Below are positions 32,013-40,280 of a DNA stretch of 64,000 nt, piece by piece; the first letter of the stretch is position 1, and each line of letters begins with the position of its first letter. Source of the stretch: Hydrogenophaga sp. BPS33 (GTDB lineage: Bacteria; Pseudomonadota; Gammaproteobacteria; Burkholderiales; Burkholderiaceae_C); NCBI RefSeq assembly GCF_009859475.1, contig NZ_CP044549.1:3348001-3412000 (forward strand). The letters are read 5' to 3'. The notes beneath the pieces are model-generated. The model saw nothing but the letters and a program-made list of their open reading frames with translations, was not told the DNA's origin and ran no database searches. A program made the position numbers and the translations under genes.

Positions 32013-32755
32013 ACCAGCACCACTGGAGCGACTCCGGCCAACTGTCGCACGCGCGCGCCTATGCCTCGTTCAGCCCGGATATGGCGACGGCCTGGGTACC
32101 CTTCGAGAACCGGGCGCAGGCCGGCCGAGCGCTGGCCGACCAGTTGCAACACCTGCGCATGAAAGGACCGTTGGTGGTGCTGGCCCTACCACGAGGCGGC
32201 GCACCCGTTGCCGCAGAAATCGCCCGCACGCTCGGTGCGCCGCTGGACCTGCTGTTGCTGCGCAAGATTGGTGCGCCATTCCATCCCGAACTGTCGGTGG
32301 CGACTGTGGTGGAGGGATCGCCACCCGAGGTGGTGGTCAACGAAGAAACTGCCGAACTGCCTGGCGTGGACGAGGCCTGGATCGAGGCTGAGCTGCCTGC
32401 GGCGCTGCGTGAGCTCGAACGCAGCCGCAGTGTGTACCTGGGGGACAGACTGCGACAGCAGGTGCAAGGTGCCACCGTGATCGTGGTCGACGACGGCATC
32501 ACCACGGGCATCACAATGACCGCGGCGTTGCGGGCACTGCGACGGCGCCATCCGGCCCGTCTGGTCGTAGCGGTACCGGTGGGGCCGTATGCCGCCCTCA
32601 TGGCCTTGCGTGAGGAGGCGGACGAGGTGGTCTGCTTGATCACGCCAAGACCGTTTCACGCCATCGCCCTGCACTTCCTTGAATTCCACCAACTTGGCGA
32701 CGCGGAAGTGTGCGTCGCGCTGAACGCGACCACCGCCACACTGCGGCCCAGTTGA
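32009..32755 (+). CDS. Phosphoribosyltransferase-domain protein
   Basis: A 248-aa type I phosphoribosyltransferase-fold protein. The PRPP-binding motif is VIVVDDGITTGITMTAALRA, and VVLALPRGGAPVAAEIARTL with LLLRKIGAPFHPELSVATV corresponds to the first strands and the flexible loop. Members of this group are often encoded with a dienelactone-type hydrolase, as here, or fused to one (Rv0571c in the mycobacterial DosR regulon). ATG at 32009 overlaps the hydrolase stop. True phosphoribosyl acceptor unknown. Confidence 0.85.
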   Translation: MNQHHWSDSGQLSHARAYASFSPDMATAWVPFENRAQAGRALADQLQHLRMKGPLVVLALPRGGAPVAAEIARTLGAPLDLLLLRKIGAPFHPELSVATVVEGSPPEVVVNEETAELPGVDEAWIEAELPAALRELERSRSVYLGDRLRQQVQGATVIVVDDGITTGITMTAALRALRRRHPARLVVAVPVGPYAALMALREEADEVVCLITPRPFHAIALHFLEFHQLGDAEVCVALNATTATLRPS

Positions 32756-32811
32756 GCCGGCTACGCCAGTGAATGTGTGTTTGACCGCGCGCTCCTTGAT
32801 GCCCCGCATCG

Positions 32812-33522
32812 TCACCCCGGCGCCAACCTGATCTTCTCAGGGGAGCCAGGTGTCGTGCCCGGATCGAACCCATCGAGCCGGTGTTCCAGCCCGAAGCGGA
32901 TCAGAGCGGCGGTGCTGTCAAGCTGAAGCTTTTCGAGGATGCGGGTCTTGTGCGTGCTCACCGTCTTGATGGAAAGGTGCAAGGCGACAGCGATATCCAC
33001 CGGGCGCTCACCCGCCACGATGCGCTGCATGATTTCCAGTTCGCGGTTGGACAGCGCGGTGAGGGCGGATGCCTGGCGGATCCCGCTGAGTTGCTGAACC
33101 ACCTGCTCGGCCAGCGCCGCGGTCACGAAGATCCCCCCTGAGGCGACCTTGCGCACCGCCGCGATCAACTCGTCTCCCGCACTTTCCTTGGTGACGTAGC
33201 CGCTGGCGCCCACCTGGAAGGCACGCAGCGCGTACTGCTCCTCGCTGTGCATGGTCAACACCAGCACGGCAACGGCGGGGAAGCTTTCCTTGATGCGGCG
33301 GATCATCTCCAGTCCGCTCATCCCGGGCAGAGACAGATCGGCGATCACCAGATCAAATGGCTCACGCCGCAGGCATTCCAGGGCATGAAAACCGGTACCG
33401 GCCTCCGCGACGGACCACTGGTTGCTCAATGGGTCAAGCAGACGTTTGAGACCCTCGCGCACCACGGTGTGATCGTCCACCAGCAACAGGCGGAGCTGTA
33501 TGTTCCGGCCAGTGCTGTTCAT
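32812..33522 (-). CDS. NarL/FixJ-family response regulator
   Basis: A 236-aa two-domain regulator. The receiver begins LRLLLVDDHTVVREGLKRLL with the phosphorylated Asp62 in LVIADLSLPGMSG; the LuxR-type helix-turn-helix reads LSNRELEIMQRIVAGERPVD and IKTVSTHKTRILEKL. It overlaps the upstream PAS kinase gene by ATGA and is its obvious partner. The HisKA_3 kinase plus NarL-type regulator layout is that of oxygen, nitrate and redox systems such as NarXL and DosST-DosR. Confidence 0.92.
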   Translation of the reverse strand: MNSTGRNIQLRLLLVDDHTVVREGLKRLLDPLSNQWSVAEAGTGFHALECLRREPFDLVIADLSLPGMSGLEMIRRIKESFPAVAVLVLTMHSEEQYALRAFQVGASGYVTKESAGDELIAAVRKVASGGIFVTAALAEQVVQQLSGIRQASALTALSNRELEIMQRIVAGERPVDIAVALHLSIKTVSTHKTRILEKLQLDSTAALIRFGLEHRLDGFDPGTTPGSPEKIRLAPG

Positions 33523-35093
33523 GGCGTTTGCCCAGGTGGGTTGATCGGGGGTTCGAGGGTTCCTCGTGTGGACTCGTCGAACAGCGGCTCTGTCGCTGCC
33601 CAGTAGAGCTCTTCCAGCGCCTGGTCCGTTGGCTTTGCCAACGGCACTTGCACCACCAGGCGAGCGCCGCCGTCGTGCGAATTGCCCACGGAGAGATGTC
33701 CGCCCAGCATCAGCACCCGCTCCCGGATGCCCAGCAAGCCAAAGGAGCCCGCGCTGCGCGTGCGGGTGCCCTTGGGAAAACCCACGCCATTGTCCTGGAT
33801 GGTCAGCAGCAATGCCTGGCCGTCGTTCTTGAATTCGACCAACACCTGGGTAGCGCGTGCGTGGCGTGCGATGTTGGTTAGGGCCTCTTGCACGATGCGG
33901 TAGAGCGTGATCGCCTGGTTGGGCGAGATCTCGCGCACGCCCACATCCAAGCGGGCATGGCTCTTGATGCCGGTGCGCCGCATGAACTCCTTCAATTGCC
34001 AGTCGATCGCCTCAGGCAAGCCCAGGTCGTCCAGCATGGGTGGACGCAGGTCCATGGAGATGCGGCGGGTCGATGCCATCGTTTCGTCCAGCATGTCCAG
34101 CATAAGTTGGGTGCGCTCGCTCAGGGATGTGTGGGGTTGGTCGCGTTGGCAGGCGATCATCTCCAGCTTGAGGGCGGTGAGCCGCTGACCTAGCTCGTCG
34201 TGCAATTCGCGAGCTATGCGCCGGCGCTCTTCTTCCCTCGCCTCGACCATTCTGGCCGAGAACTCGCGCAAGGTACGGCGTGAACGCTGCAGTTCCTTCT
34301 TCTCGCGCGTATGCTGGGTAATGTCGTTGATCACCATCTGAACGAAGCTGCTCTCGTGATCGGGCAGCGTCGCCATCACCAGTTCCACCTCGCGCAACCT
34401 GCCATCGGCGCGCTGGAGGGAGCCAGCCAGCACCGTTCCCCTTTCCGACTGCGCCAACTCCAGCAGTTTGCTGCGCACGGCGAGGTGCGTCGCGGACGGG
34501 AGAAACTCGACAATGGAGCGGCCGATCAGGTTCTCGGGGCGTTCAAGTCCGACGAGTTTGGCACAGGCGGTATTGGCAAATACGACGCGCTCCTTCTCGA
34601 GGATCCAGATCGCCACGGGTGCGCGCTCAAAGATGGAACGCAGGCGCTGATTGAGCTGTTCGATGACCGAGCTCATGCGCCTGAACTCGCTCAAGTCGCG
34701 CAGCAATGCGGTGTAGTACATCAACGGGCCACTGGCGTTCGCCACCTCACTTTTGAAGATCGCCGCCTCCAGCGGAAACTCCTCGCCGTTGGCGCGCAAG
34801 CCCAGCACCTGGCCACGCTGCCCCATCGGGCGCTCGGTCTGAACGGAATCACAGAACTGCCGGACCAGATGCCCATGCGCGGCACGCAGGCGCTCAGGGA
34901 TGAGCTGGCCAAGCTCCATGCCCAGCGCCTGCTCGCTCGTGAGGCCGAACATGGTCAGGCCCGCCGGATTGATCATGACGATGCGCTGTTGTTGATCGAC
35001 CGTGATCACCGCTTCCAGCGCTGCGTGTGCAAAACGATGCGCTGCCATCGCTTCAAAGGGAAAAAAAGCGCTGGATTCAACACTGAACGTCAT
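33519..35093 (-). CDS. Soluble PAS-PAS sensor histidine kinase (HisKA_3)
   Basis: A 524-aa kinase without transmembrane segments. Two PAS domains are evident: residues about 20-135 (LEAVITVDQQQRIVMINPAG) and 150-265 (LRSIFERAPVAIWILEKERV). The HisKA_3 dimerisation segment contains the phospho-acceptor His298 in RRIARELHDELGQRL and the HATPase has LTNIARHARAT and DNGVGFPKG. Cytoplasmic PAS kinases of this kind usually sense oxygen, redox state or flavin/heme ligands; no heme-binding residue can be assigned by eye. It is co-translated with the downstream response regulator. A perfect FNR box at 35173-35186 lies 80 bases upstream. Confidence 0.9.
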   Translation of the reverse strand: MTFSVESSAFFPFEAMAAHRFAHAALEAVITVDQQQRIVMINPAGLTMFGLTSEQALGMELGQLIPERLRAAHGHLVRQFCDSVQTERPMGQRGQVLGLRANGEEFPLEAAIFKSEVANASGPLMYYTALLRDLSEFRRMSSVIEQLNQRLRSIFERAPVAIWILEKERVVFANTACAKLVGLERPENLIGRSIVEFLPSATHLAVRSKLLELAQSERGTVLAGSLQRADGRLREVELVMATLPDHESSFVQMVINDITQHTREKKELQRSRRTLREFSARMVEAREEERRRIARELHDELGQRLTALKLEMIACQRDQPHTSLSERTQLMLDMLDETMASTRRISMDLRPPMLDDLGLPEAIDWQLKEFMRRTGIKSHARLDVGVREISPNQAITLYRIVQEALTNIARHARATQVLVEFKNDGQALLLTIQDNGVGFPKGTRTRSAGSFGLLGIRERVLMLGGHLSVGNSHDGGARLVVQVPLAKPTDQALEELYWAATEPLFDESTRGTLEPPINPPGQTP

Positions 35094-35172
35094 GCGAACA
35101 AGCTCCCGAAGTTGCCTAAGGGCATCTTAGAAAGCAATTGGCGGATCAACCAGCCCTCGGGACCCAGCAAGC

Positions 35173-35186
35173 TTGATTTACATCAA
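35173..35186. promoter_or_regulatory. Perfect FNR/ANR box, TTGATttacATCAA
   Basis: Exact match to the TTGAT-N4-ATCAA consensus, midway between the divergent PAS kinase (start 35093) and Crp/Fnr-type gene (start 35360). For the kinase a site at -41.5 gives a start at about 35138 and a 45-base leader; for the plus strand TAGGAT lies 16 bases after the box with a leader of about 140 bases. Either or both genes may be controlled. Confidence 0.75.
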
Positions 35187-35359
35187 GGCCCTACTCCACG
35201 GCTAGGATTTTTCCGAATCACGCGTGGGAATCGGTCGATTCGCAAGCCGCCTCAATCCGAGCGCAGGTCGCGCCGAAGTCTGATGGCGCGCGGCGCACCA
35301 ACGCGGCATCCTTGTCCCATACCTGTCACGCACGTCCACCACCTCCCAAGGAGCTCCTC

Positions 35360-36214
35360 TTGAACCCATCGACTTCTCCTGCAACGTGCCAGACGCCGCG
35401 CAGCGTCTCGGGCACAGCCCAGTGTGGGCATAGCACCCTGGCCGACCTCATGCGCATGCTATGCACCGACACAACGGGCATCCCCGATACGCAGCAGGCC
35501 GCCGAAATGGCCGTGAGCCTGCGCAGGGTTCCCGCTGGCGCCACCCTCATCCACATGGGTGCCTCGAGCGATGCGTTGTACTTCGTATGCTCAGGCACCT
35601 TCAAGATCTTCCGTACCGACGAAGACGGTTACGAGCAGGTGCTTGCCTTCGCTGGACGCCGAGAGGTGCTGGCCTTTGACGCGCTGTGCATGGAAACCCA
35701 CCCCACCGCTGCCAGCGCGCTGGAAGACTCCACCGTCTACGTGATCCGGAAGGTCGAACTGCACGACTTCAGCCGGTCCGTGCCGGCATTCGAGCACGAA
35801 CTGCAGCGCGCCGGCAGCCGTGCGCTTGGCCGCACCAACGAACTGGCGGAGTTGATGGCGGCCGTGGCAGCTGAGGTACGGCTTGCAAGATTCCTCCTGC
35901 TGCTCTCGCGCCGCATGGCCACCAACGGGCAGTCGCCACGGCGCTTCCACCTGCGCATGGGCCGGCGCGACATCGCCAGCATACTGGGCGTGGCACACGA
36001 AACAGTGAGCCGCTCTTTCACCGCTCTGGTGGCGGCCCGCCTCGTTCATGTGAGCGACCGCGACGTTGAGATCCTCGACATGGATGGACTCAAAGCCTAT
36101 TCGCGAAGCACCCGTCGGGCACAGGACGAGGGAGGACTCGTGCGCGCGCGCCGCCCGGCATCTCCGCTCGCCATGGTCCAAAAAGCGCAGAGTTTGTGCC
36201 CGCTGGCGGCTTGA
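35360..36214 (+). CDS. Crp/Fnr-family transcriptional regulator with FNR-type recognition helix
   Basis: A 284-aa regulator with a cyclic-nucleotide-binding-fold domain (LIHMGASSDALYFVCSGTFK) and a C-terminal helix-turn-helix (RRDIASILGVAHETVSRSFT). The ExxSR residues in HETVSRSF are those with which FNR reads TTGAT. Cysteines occur at 10, 22 and 35 but not in the Cx2Cx5C pattern of FNR, and the residue equivalent to the fourth FNR cysteine is Tyr, so a [4Fe-4S] oxygen sensor is unlikely. A TTG start at 35360 is chosen for the AAGGAG six bases upstream. It is divergent from the PAS kinase. Confidence 0.85.
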   Translation: MNPSTSPATCQTPRSVSGTAQCGHSTLADLMRMLCTDTTGIPDTQQAAEMAVSLRRVPAGATLIHMGASSDALYFVCSGTFKIFRTDEDGYEQVLAFAGRREVLAFDALCMETHPTAASALEDSTVYVIRKVELHDFSRSVPAFEHELQRAGSRALGRTNELAELMAAVAAEVRLARFLLLLSRRMATNGQSPRRFHLRMGRRDIASILGVAHETVSRSFTALVAARLVHVSDRDVEILDMDGLKAYSRSTRRAQDEGGLVRARRPASPLAMVQKAQSLCPLAA

Positions 36215-36343
36215 CAATGGTTGTCGGCACCGCAGGCGCTCGCACCCGTGGAACGAGGGCATTTCGAACACGCCATTGAAGAGGATGGGCGCACGCGTCT
36301 GCGGGAGCGCTACATGGTTTGCGCACCGCTTGCGGCCCACCGT

Positions 36344-36457
36344 TCAATCAGACAGCGCCAACATCCAGATGATGCCCCAGCCGATTAGCGCGGTGACCAC
36401 CACGACGGCCAGGGCTACCACCGCACAGAGAACCCAACTGCCTGCGAACGGAAGCAT
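36344..36457 (-). CDS. 37-aa single-span membrane protein
   Basis: ATG at 36457 with AAGGAG upstream encodes MLPFAGSWVLCAVVALAVVV, continuing as one hydrophobic helix to IIWMLALSD. The size and form recall small subunit-like or stress-induced membrane peptides, but no family is recognised. A variant FNR-like box lies at 36564-36577, 107 bases upstream. The open frame extends to 36547, but the strong ribosome-binding site favours the short form. Confidence 0.6.
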   Translation of the reverse strand: MLPFAGSWVLCAVVALAVVVVTALIGWGIIWMLALSD

Positions 36458-36563
36458 GGAGGTCTCCTTCTGGAAAACTTTCGTTGGCCGGAAAGCGGCG
36501 CGCTTGCGCAAAATTCTGGAGTGCTTCATAGCGCAACTTTTGCGCACAGCGGGTCTTCTTCGT

Positions 36564-36577
36564 TTGATTCAACGCAA
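36564..36577 (-). promoter_or_regulatory. Variant FNR-like box, TTGATtcaaCGCAA
   Basis: Reads TTGCGttgaATCAA on the minus strand. A class II placement predicts a start near 36529 and a leader of about 70 bases to the 37-aa membrane protein. The -10 region (CAAAAG) is poor. It lies 58 bases from the separate box at 36635 that serves the opposite strand. Confidence 0.4.
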
Positions 36578-36634
36578 TGACCACGCATCCATGTCCGCGC
36601 CATCCATCGCGCTGCTGGCCGGACTGTGCGCTGG

Positions 36635-36648
36635 TTGAGAAATGTCAA
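36635..36648 (+). promoter_or_regulatory. FNR-like box, TTGAGaaatGTCAA
   Basis: Both TTGA and TCAA cores are intact. TAGATT at 36670-36675 is correctly spaced as a -10 element, giving a start near 36683 and a 22-base leader before the E1 alpha ATG at 36705. This is one of the best-placed boxes in the set. Confidence 0.65.
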
Positions 36649-36704
36649 GCCGCGTCGCTGCCGTCGGCATAGATTGAGGCATTCCCCCATGCTTGGAGAC
36701 GCAC

Positions 36705-37715
36705 ATGACGCAACCCGATCCCGACAAGATGCTGTGGATGTACGAGACGATGCTCGTCATCCGGCACTACGAGGAAACGCTCGCCCAGGTCTATCTGGAA
36801 GGCAAGTTGCCGCCGAACATCCAGAAGGGCCTGGCGTTCGACATCGCTTCGGGGCCCGTGCCTGGGGAGATGCACCTGTCCGCTGGGCAGGAGCCGGTGG
36901 CAGTGGGCGTCTGTGCGCATCTCACCGATGCGGACACGGTGGTCGGTACCCACCGGCCTCACCACTTCGCCATTGCCAAGGGTGTGCCGCTGCCACAGAT
37001 GACCGCCGAGATATTCGGCAAAGTCACAGGTCTGGGCCGCGGCAAGGGAGGCCATATGCACCTGTTCGATCTGCCACACCGCTTCAGTTGCAGTGGCATC
37101 GTCGGCGCGAGCATGCCACCGGCCTGCGGCGCGGCGCTGGCCGCCAAGATGACCGGCAGCGGTGCAGTGGCTGTGGCCTTCTTCGGCGAAGGCGCGGCGA
37201 ACCAGGGCGCGTTTCACGAGTCGCTCAACCTCGCGGCACTCTGGATGCTGCCGGTCGTTTTCGTGTGCGAAGACAACCGCTGGGCGATCTCGGTTGCCAA
37301 GGAAAAGGCCACGTCGGTGGCCTCCAACGCCAGGCGCGCCGTGGCCTATGGCATCGAAGGCGTCGAAGTCGATCACAACGACGCGCTGGCGGTCTTCCAG
37401 GCAGCAGGGCCGGCCATACGCAAAGCCCGTGAGGGCGGTGGCCCCACCTTGATCGAGGTAAAGACCGATCGCTACATGGGCCACTTCCAGGGGGATGCCG
37501 AGGTGTACCGCTCGAAAGCTGAAGTTCCATCCCTGCGCCAGCACGACCCCATCCGCGTGCTGGAAGCCAGCATGCGCAGGCAAGGCGATCTCGACGATGT
37601 TGCGGTGGAGCGCTTGCGCACGCGAGCGCAAGCGCAGGTCACCACCGCGTTCGAGTTCGCACGCGCCAGCGCCTACCCTGCCGCTGAAGAGGCTCTTCAG
37701 CACGTGTTTGCCTGA
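36705..37715 (+). CDS. Second thiamine-dependent 2-oxoacid dehydrogenase, E1 alpha subunit
   Basis: A 336-aa TPP-binding subunit distinct from the one at 25662. It begins MTQPDPDKMLWMYETMLVIR and has EMHLSAGQEPVAVGVCAHLT, GTHRPHHFAIAKG, the TPP motif VAVAFFGEGAANQGAFHESL to FVCEDNRWA, and RYMGHFQGDAEVYR. A longer loop (LEGKLPPNIQKGLAFDIASG) near the N-terminus separates it from the AcoA-like copy. The ATG has GGAG six bases upstream. It heads a plus-strand operon of alpha, beta, lipoyl carrier and lipoate ligase-like genes behind a well-placed FNR-like box. Confidence 0.9.
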   Translation: MTQPDPDKMLWMYETMLVIRHYEETLAQVYLEGKLPPNIQKGLAFDIASGPVPGEMHLSAGQEPVAVGVCAHLTDADTVVGTHRPHHFAIAKGVPLPQMTAEIFGKVTGLGRGKGGHMHLFDLPHRFSCSGIVGASMPPACGAALAAKMTGSGAVAVAFFGEGAANQGAFHESLNLAALWMLPVVFVCEDNRWAISVAKEKATSVASNARRAVAYGIEGVEVDHNDALAVFQAAGPAIRKAREGGGPTLIEVKTDRYMGHFQGDAEVYRSKAEVPSLRQHDPIRVLEASMRRQGDLDDVAVERLRTRAQAQVTTAFEFARASAYPAAEEALQHVFA

Positions 37716-37732
37716 ATCCCGGGAGATCGATC

Positions 37733-38764
37733 ATGACGCAACGCAAGCTCACCATGGCCCAGGCGATCGCGGAGGCCATTGGCCAGGAAATGGAACGCGA
37801 CCCACGGGTCTTCGCCATGGGCGAAGACATTGGCATTTACGGCGGCATCTTCAGCGCCACGTCGGGGCTGCTGGAGCGCTTCGGGCCAGAGCGCATCCGC
37901 GACACGCCGATCTCTGAAACGGCCTTCATCGGCGCGGCCACCGGCGCCGCGGCCGCCGGCATGCGGCCCATCGCCGAACTGATGTTCGTCGACTTCTTTG
38001 GTGTCTGCATGGACCAGATTTACAACCATCTGGCCAAGAACACTTACATGTCGGGTGGCGCGCTCAAACTGCCAGTGGTGCTGACCACCGCCATCGGCGG
38101 GGGCTATGGCGATGCGGCACAGCACTCGCAGTGTCTTTACTCAACCTTCGCGCACATGCCCGGACTCAAGGTGGTGGTGCCTTCGAACGCATACGACGCC
38201 AAAGGCCTGATGATCCAGGCCATCCGCGACGACAACCCCGTGCTGTACATGTTCCACAAAGGCATCATGGGGCTGCCGTGGATGCAGTACCACGAAGGCG
38301 CGACCACCGAGGTTCCTACGGATGCGTATACCTTGCCTTTCGGCCAGGCGGCCGTGGTTCGGGAAGGTCGCCACGTGACGATCGTGACGCTTAGCCAGAT
38401 GGTGCACAAGGCGATGCTGGCGGCCAGGACGTTGGCGGCTGAAGGCATCGAGGTCGAAATCATCGACTTGCGCACGCTGGTGCCGCTGGACACCGCAACG
38501 GTGCTGCGCTCGGTCGCCAAAACCGGTCGTCTGCTGGTGGTGGACGAGGACTATCTGAACTTCGGCTTGTCGGGAGAGATCGCGGCCGTGGTGGCGGAGC
38601 ACCTGGACGACATCGAGCTCAAGGCGCCGGTGCGGCGGCTCGGTGTGCCGGCAGTGCCGATCCCTTACAGCCCGGCACTCGAACCGCAGGTCATCCCGTC
38701 GATCAACCGCATCGCAGAGGTCTGCCGTGCGTTGGTCGATGCCAAGCTGAAAGCTGCCGCATGA
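37733..38764 (+). CDS. Second thiamine-dependent 2-oxoacid dehydrogenase, E1 beta subunit
   Basis: A 343-aa partner of the alpha subunit: MGEDIGIYGGIFSATSGLLE, RIRDTPISETAFIGAATGAA, LMFVDFFGVCMDQIYNHLAK, YGDAAQHSQCLYSTFAHMPG and IIDLRTLVPLDTATVLRSVA are canonical for PdhB/AcoB/BkdA2-type proteins. It follows the alpha gene by 17 bases and overlaps the lipoyl gene by ATGA. Substrate (pyruvate, branched-chain 2-oxoacid or acetoin) cannot be told from the sequence by eye. Confidence 0.9.
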   Translation: MTQRKLTMAQAIAEAIGQEMERDPRVFAMGEDIGIYGGIFSATSGLLERFGPERIRDTPISETAFIGAATGAAAAGMRPIAELMFVDFFGVCMDQIYNHLAKNTYMSGGALKLPVVLTTAIGGGYGDAAQHSQCLYSTFAHMPGLKVVVPSNAYDAKGLMIQAIRDDNPVLYMFHKGIMGLPWMQYHEGATTEVPTDAYTLPFGQAAVVREGRHVTIVTLSQMVHKAMLAARTLAAEGIEVEIIDLRTLVPLDTATVLRSVAKTGRLLVVDEDYLNFGLSGEIAAVVAEHLDDIELKAPVRRLGVPAVPIPYSPALEPQVIPSINRIAEVCRALVDAKLKAAA

Positions 38765-39009
38765 ACGCCGATGTTGTTCTGCCGGAACCCGCTTGGGAAG
38801 GCATTGATGCTGGCGTCCACGCGCTGCTCGACAGCTGGTTGGTGCAGCCGGGTGCCCAGGTGCAGGAAGGCGATGCGCTCGCCCACGCCGTGCTCGTGAA
38901 GAGCACGCTTGACGTGGTCGCACCGGTGTCGGGTCGCCTGGCGGAGCAGCTCGTGGGCGCAGGTGAAACCTTCGCCCGCGGGCAGCCCGTCGCACGCATC
39001 GCGGCGTAA
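38761..39009 (+). CDS. Stand-alone lipoyl carrier protein
   Basis: An 82-aa single lipoyl/biotinyl-type domain: LLDSWLVQPGAQVQEGDALA, VLVKSTLDVVAPVSGRL with Lys as the probable lipoylation site, and GETFARGQPVARI. It lacks the DKA/EKV context of classical lipoyl domains but keeps the lysine at the hairpin turn. No E2 catalytic domain follows; the acyltransferase protein at 23228 or one elsewhere must serve. It overlaps the E1 beta gene and is followed after five bases by a lipoate ligase-like gene, which supports lipoylation. Confidence 0.8.
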   Translation: MNADVVLPEPAWEGIDAGVHALLDSWLVQPGAQVQEGDALAHAVLVKSTLDVVAPVSGRLAEQLVGAGETFARGQPVARIAA

Positions 39010-39014
39010 CCACC

Positions 39015-39665
39015 ATGAAGCGCGCTCGTATCTGGACCGGGATCGACCGGCGGGCCTCACTCTCGCTGGGGCGTTCCATGCGCGGGCTGCAGACAGCCGC
39101 CTTGCTGCCGGTCCGCTTGCGGATCACTGGCGGCGGTGCGGTGTTGCGTGGCCCCTGGATGTTGCGCTGCGCAGTGCGCCTGCCCAGAGAGCATGAACTG
39201 CTTCGCGGCGGGCCGGCGCAAGCAGCCCGCTGGCTCGGAGGTGTACACGTCAAATGGCTGCGCCGCATGGGCATGGCCCATGTCGAGTGCTACGAAGGCC
39301 CTGTCCTGGAGCACTGGTCGTGCTTTGCGGGGCGGGTACCAGGCGAGGTGGTGATGCACCGGCAGAAGATCACCGGCATTGCACAAACCTGGCGACGCCA
39401 CGACGTGCTGCTGACCTCAGGGACGCTGCTGTCGGCCGTGCCTTGGTCGCTGTTGTGCGACGCCATGCACCGCAGCAGGCTGTTCGAAGCGGACGCACTC
39501 AAAGTGCGGGCCATTGACGTGCAGCAATGTCTTGGCTCCCTCCCTCCCCAACCCTGGGCCGAAAGCCTGTTTGTCACACTGAGCGAGGCATTGCTCAGCG
39601 CCCAACCGCTTGCACCCAACGCAAGCGAAATCAGACCCATTGCGCACAGCGGATGTGACCGCTGA
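39015..39665 (+). CDS. Lipoate-protein ligase-like protein (BPL/LplA/LipB fold)
   Basis: A 216-aa protein with the ligase hallmark LRITGGGAVLRGPWMLRCAV corresponding to the RRxTGGGAVxH substrate loop of lipoate and octanoate ligases, and VKWLRRMGMAHVECYEGPVL, CFAGRVPGEVVMHRQKITGI (a variant of the G(R)KIxGxAQ motif, here QKITGIAQTWRRHDVLLTSG). The position directly after a lipoyl carrier argues that it attaches or transfers lipoate to that carrier. The length is shorter than LplA and lacks the C-terminal accessory domain. Confidence 0.8.
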   Translation: MKRARIWTGIDRRASLSLGRSMRGLQTAALLPVRLRITGGGAVLRGPWMLRCAVRLPREHELLRGGPAQAARWLGGVHVKWLRRMGMAHVECYEGPVLEHWSCFAGRVPGEVVMHRQKITGIAQTWRRHDVLLTSGTLLSAVPWSLLCDAMHRSRLFEADALKVRAIDVQQCLGSLPPQPWAESLFVTLSEALLSAQPLAPNASEIRPIAHSGCDR

Positions 39666-39709
39666 CCCCGCCCTTTGATGTCCCCCCCTCACCCTTGAAA
39701 GGTCTCGCC

Positions 39710-40156
39710 ATGTCGTACAAACGCATCCTGGTTCCCATCGATGGAAGCCCAACGTCTACCAAAGCACTGGTCGCGGCACTCGAATTGGCCCGTGAAAATG
39801 ATGGCCGCGTGCGGTTGATGTACGCCCTGGATGAACTCGCGCTGATCAGCGGCTTCGAGTACTCGGGCGAGCTGATGAAAGCCGCCCGCGAGCAGGGCCA
39901 GAAGGCACTGGACGATGCGCTTGCAATCGTTCAGTCGTCGGGCGTCGAAGGCGATACCCGTCTGATCTCAACGCCAGGCAAGCGGCTCGGCGAGGCCGTG
40001 GCGGAGCAGTCGTCCGACTGGCAGGCAGACCTTGTCGTGGTCGGCACGCATGGCAGACGCGGCCTGAGCCGTGTGGTGCTGGGCAGCGGCGCAGAAAGCG
40101 TGCTGCGTTTGGCCATCGTACCGGTGCTTGTGATCCGCGGGGACGACAAGTCCTGA
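39710..40156 (+). CDS. Universal stress protein (UspA family)
   Basis: A 148-aa single-domain Usp. It starts MSYKRILVPIDGSPTSTKAL and ends with the nucleotide-binding GTHGRRGLSRVVLGSGAESVLRLA pattern (G-2x-G-9x-G-S/T), so it probably binds ATP. It follows the lipoate ligase-like gene by 44 bases on the same strand and may be read from the same FNR-like promoter. Usp proteins accumulate under energy and oxygen limitation and are common Anr/FNR targets. Confidence 0.9.
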   Translation: MSYKRILVPIDGSPTSTKALVAALELARENDGRVRLMYALDELALISGFEYSGELMKAAREQGQKALDDALAIVQSSGVEGDTRLISTPGKRLGEAVAEQSSDWQADLVVVGTHGRRGLSRVVLGSGAESVLRLAIVPVLVIRGDDKS

Positions 40157-40280
40157 TGCGCTCCCCATGTTTTTGACAGGACGCGCCACGCGCAAGCTGA
40201 GCGCGCCTGTTTTTGGCCTCGTCGCGAACGCTGGCGCCTTGCTTTCCGGGGCCAGCCTTGCTGAAAACTCCGCGTTGTTC

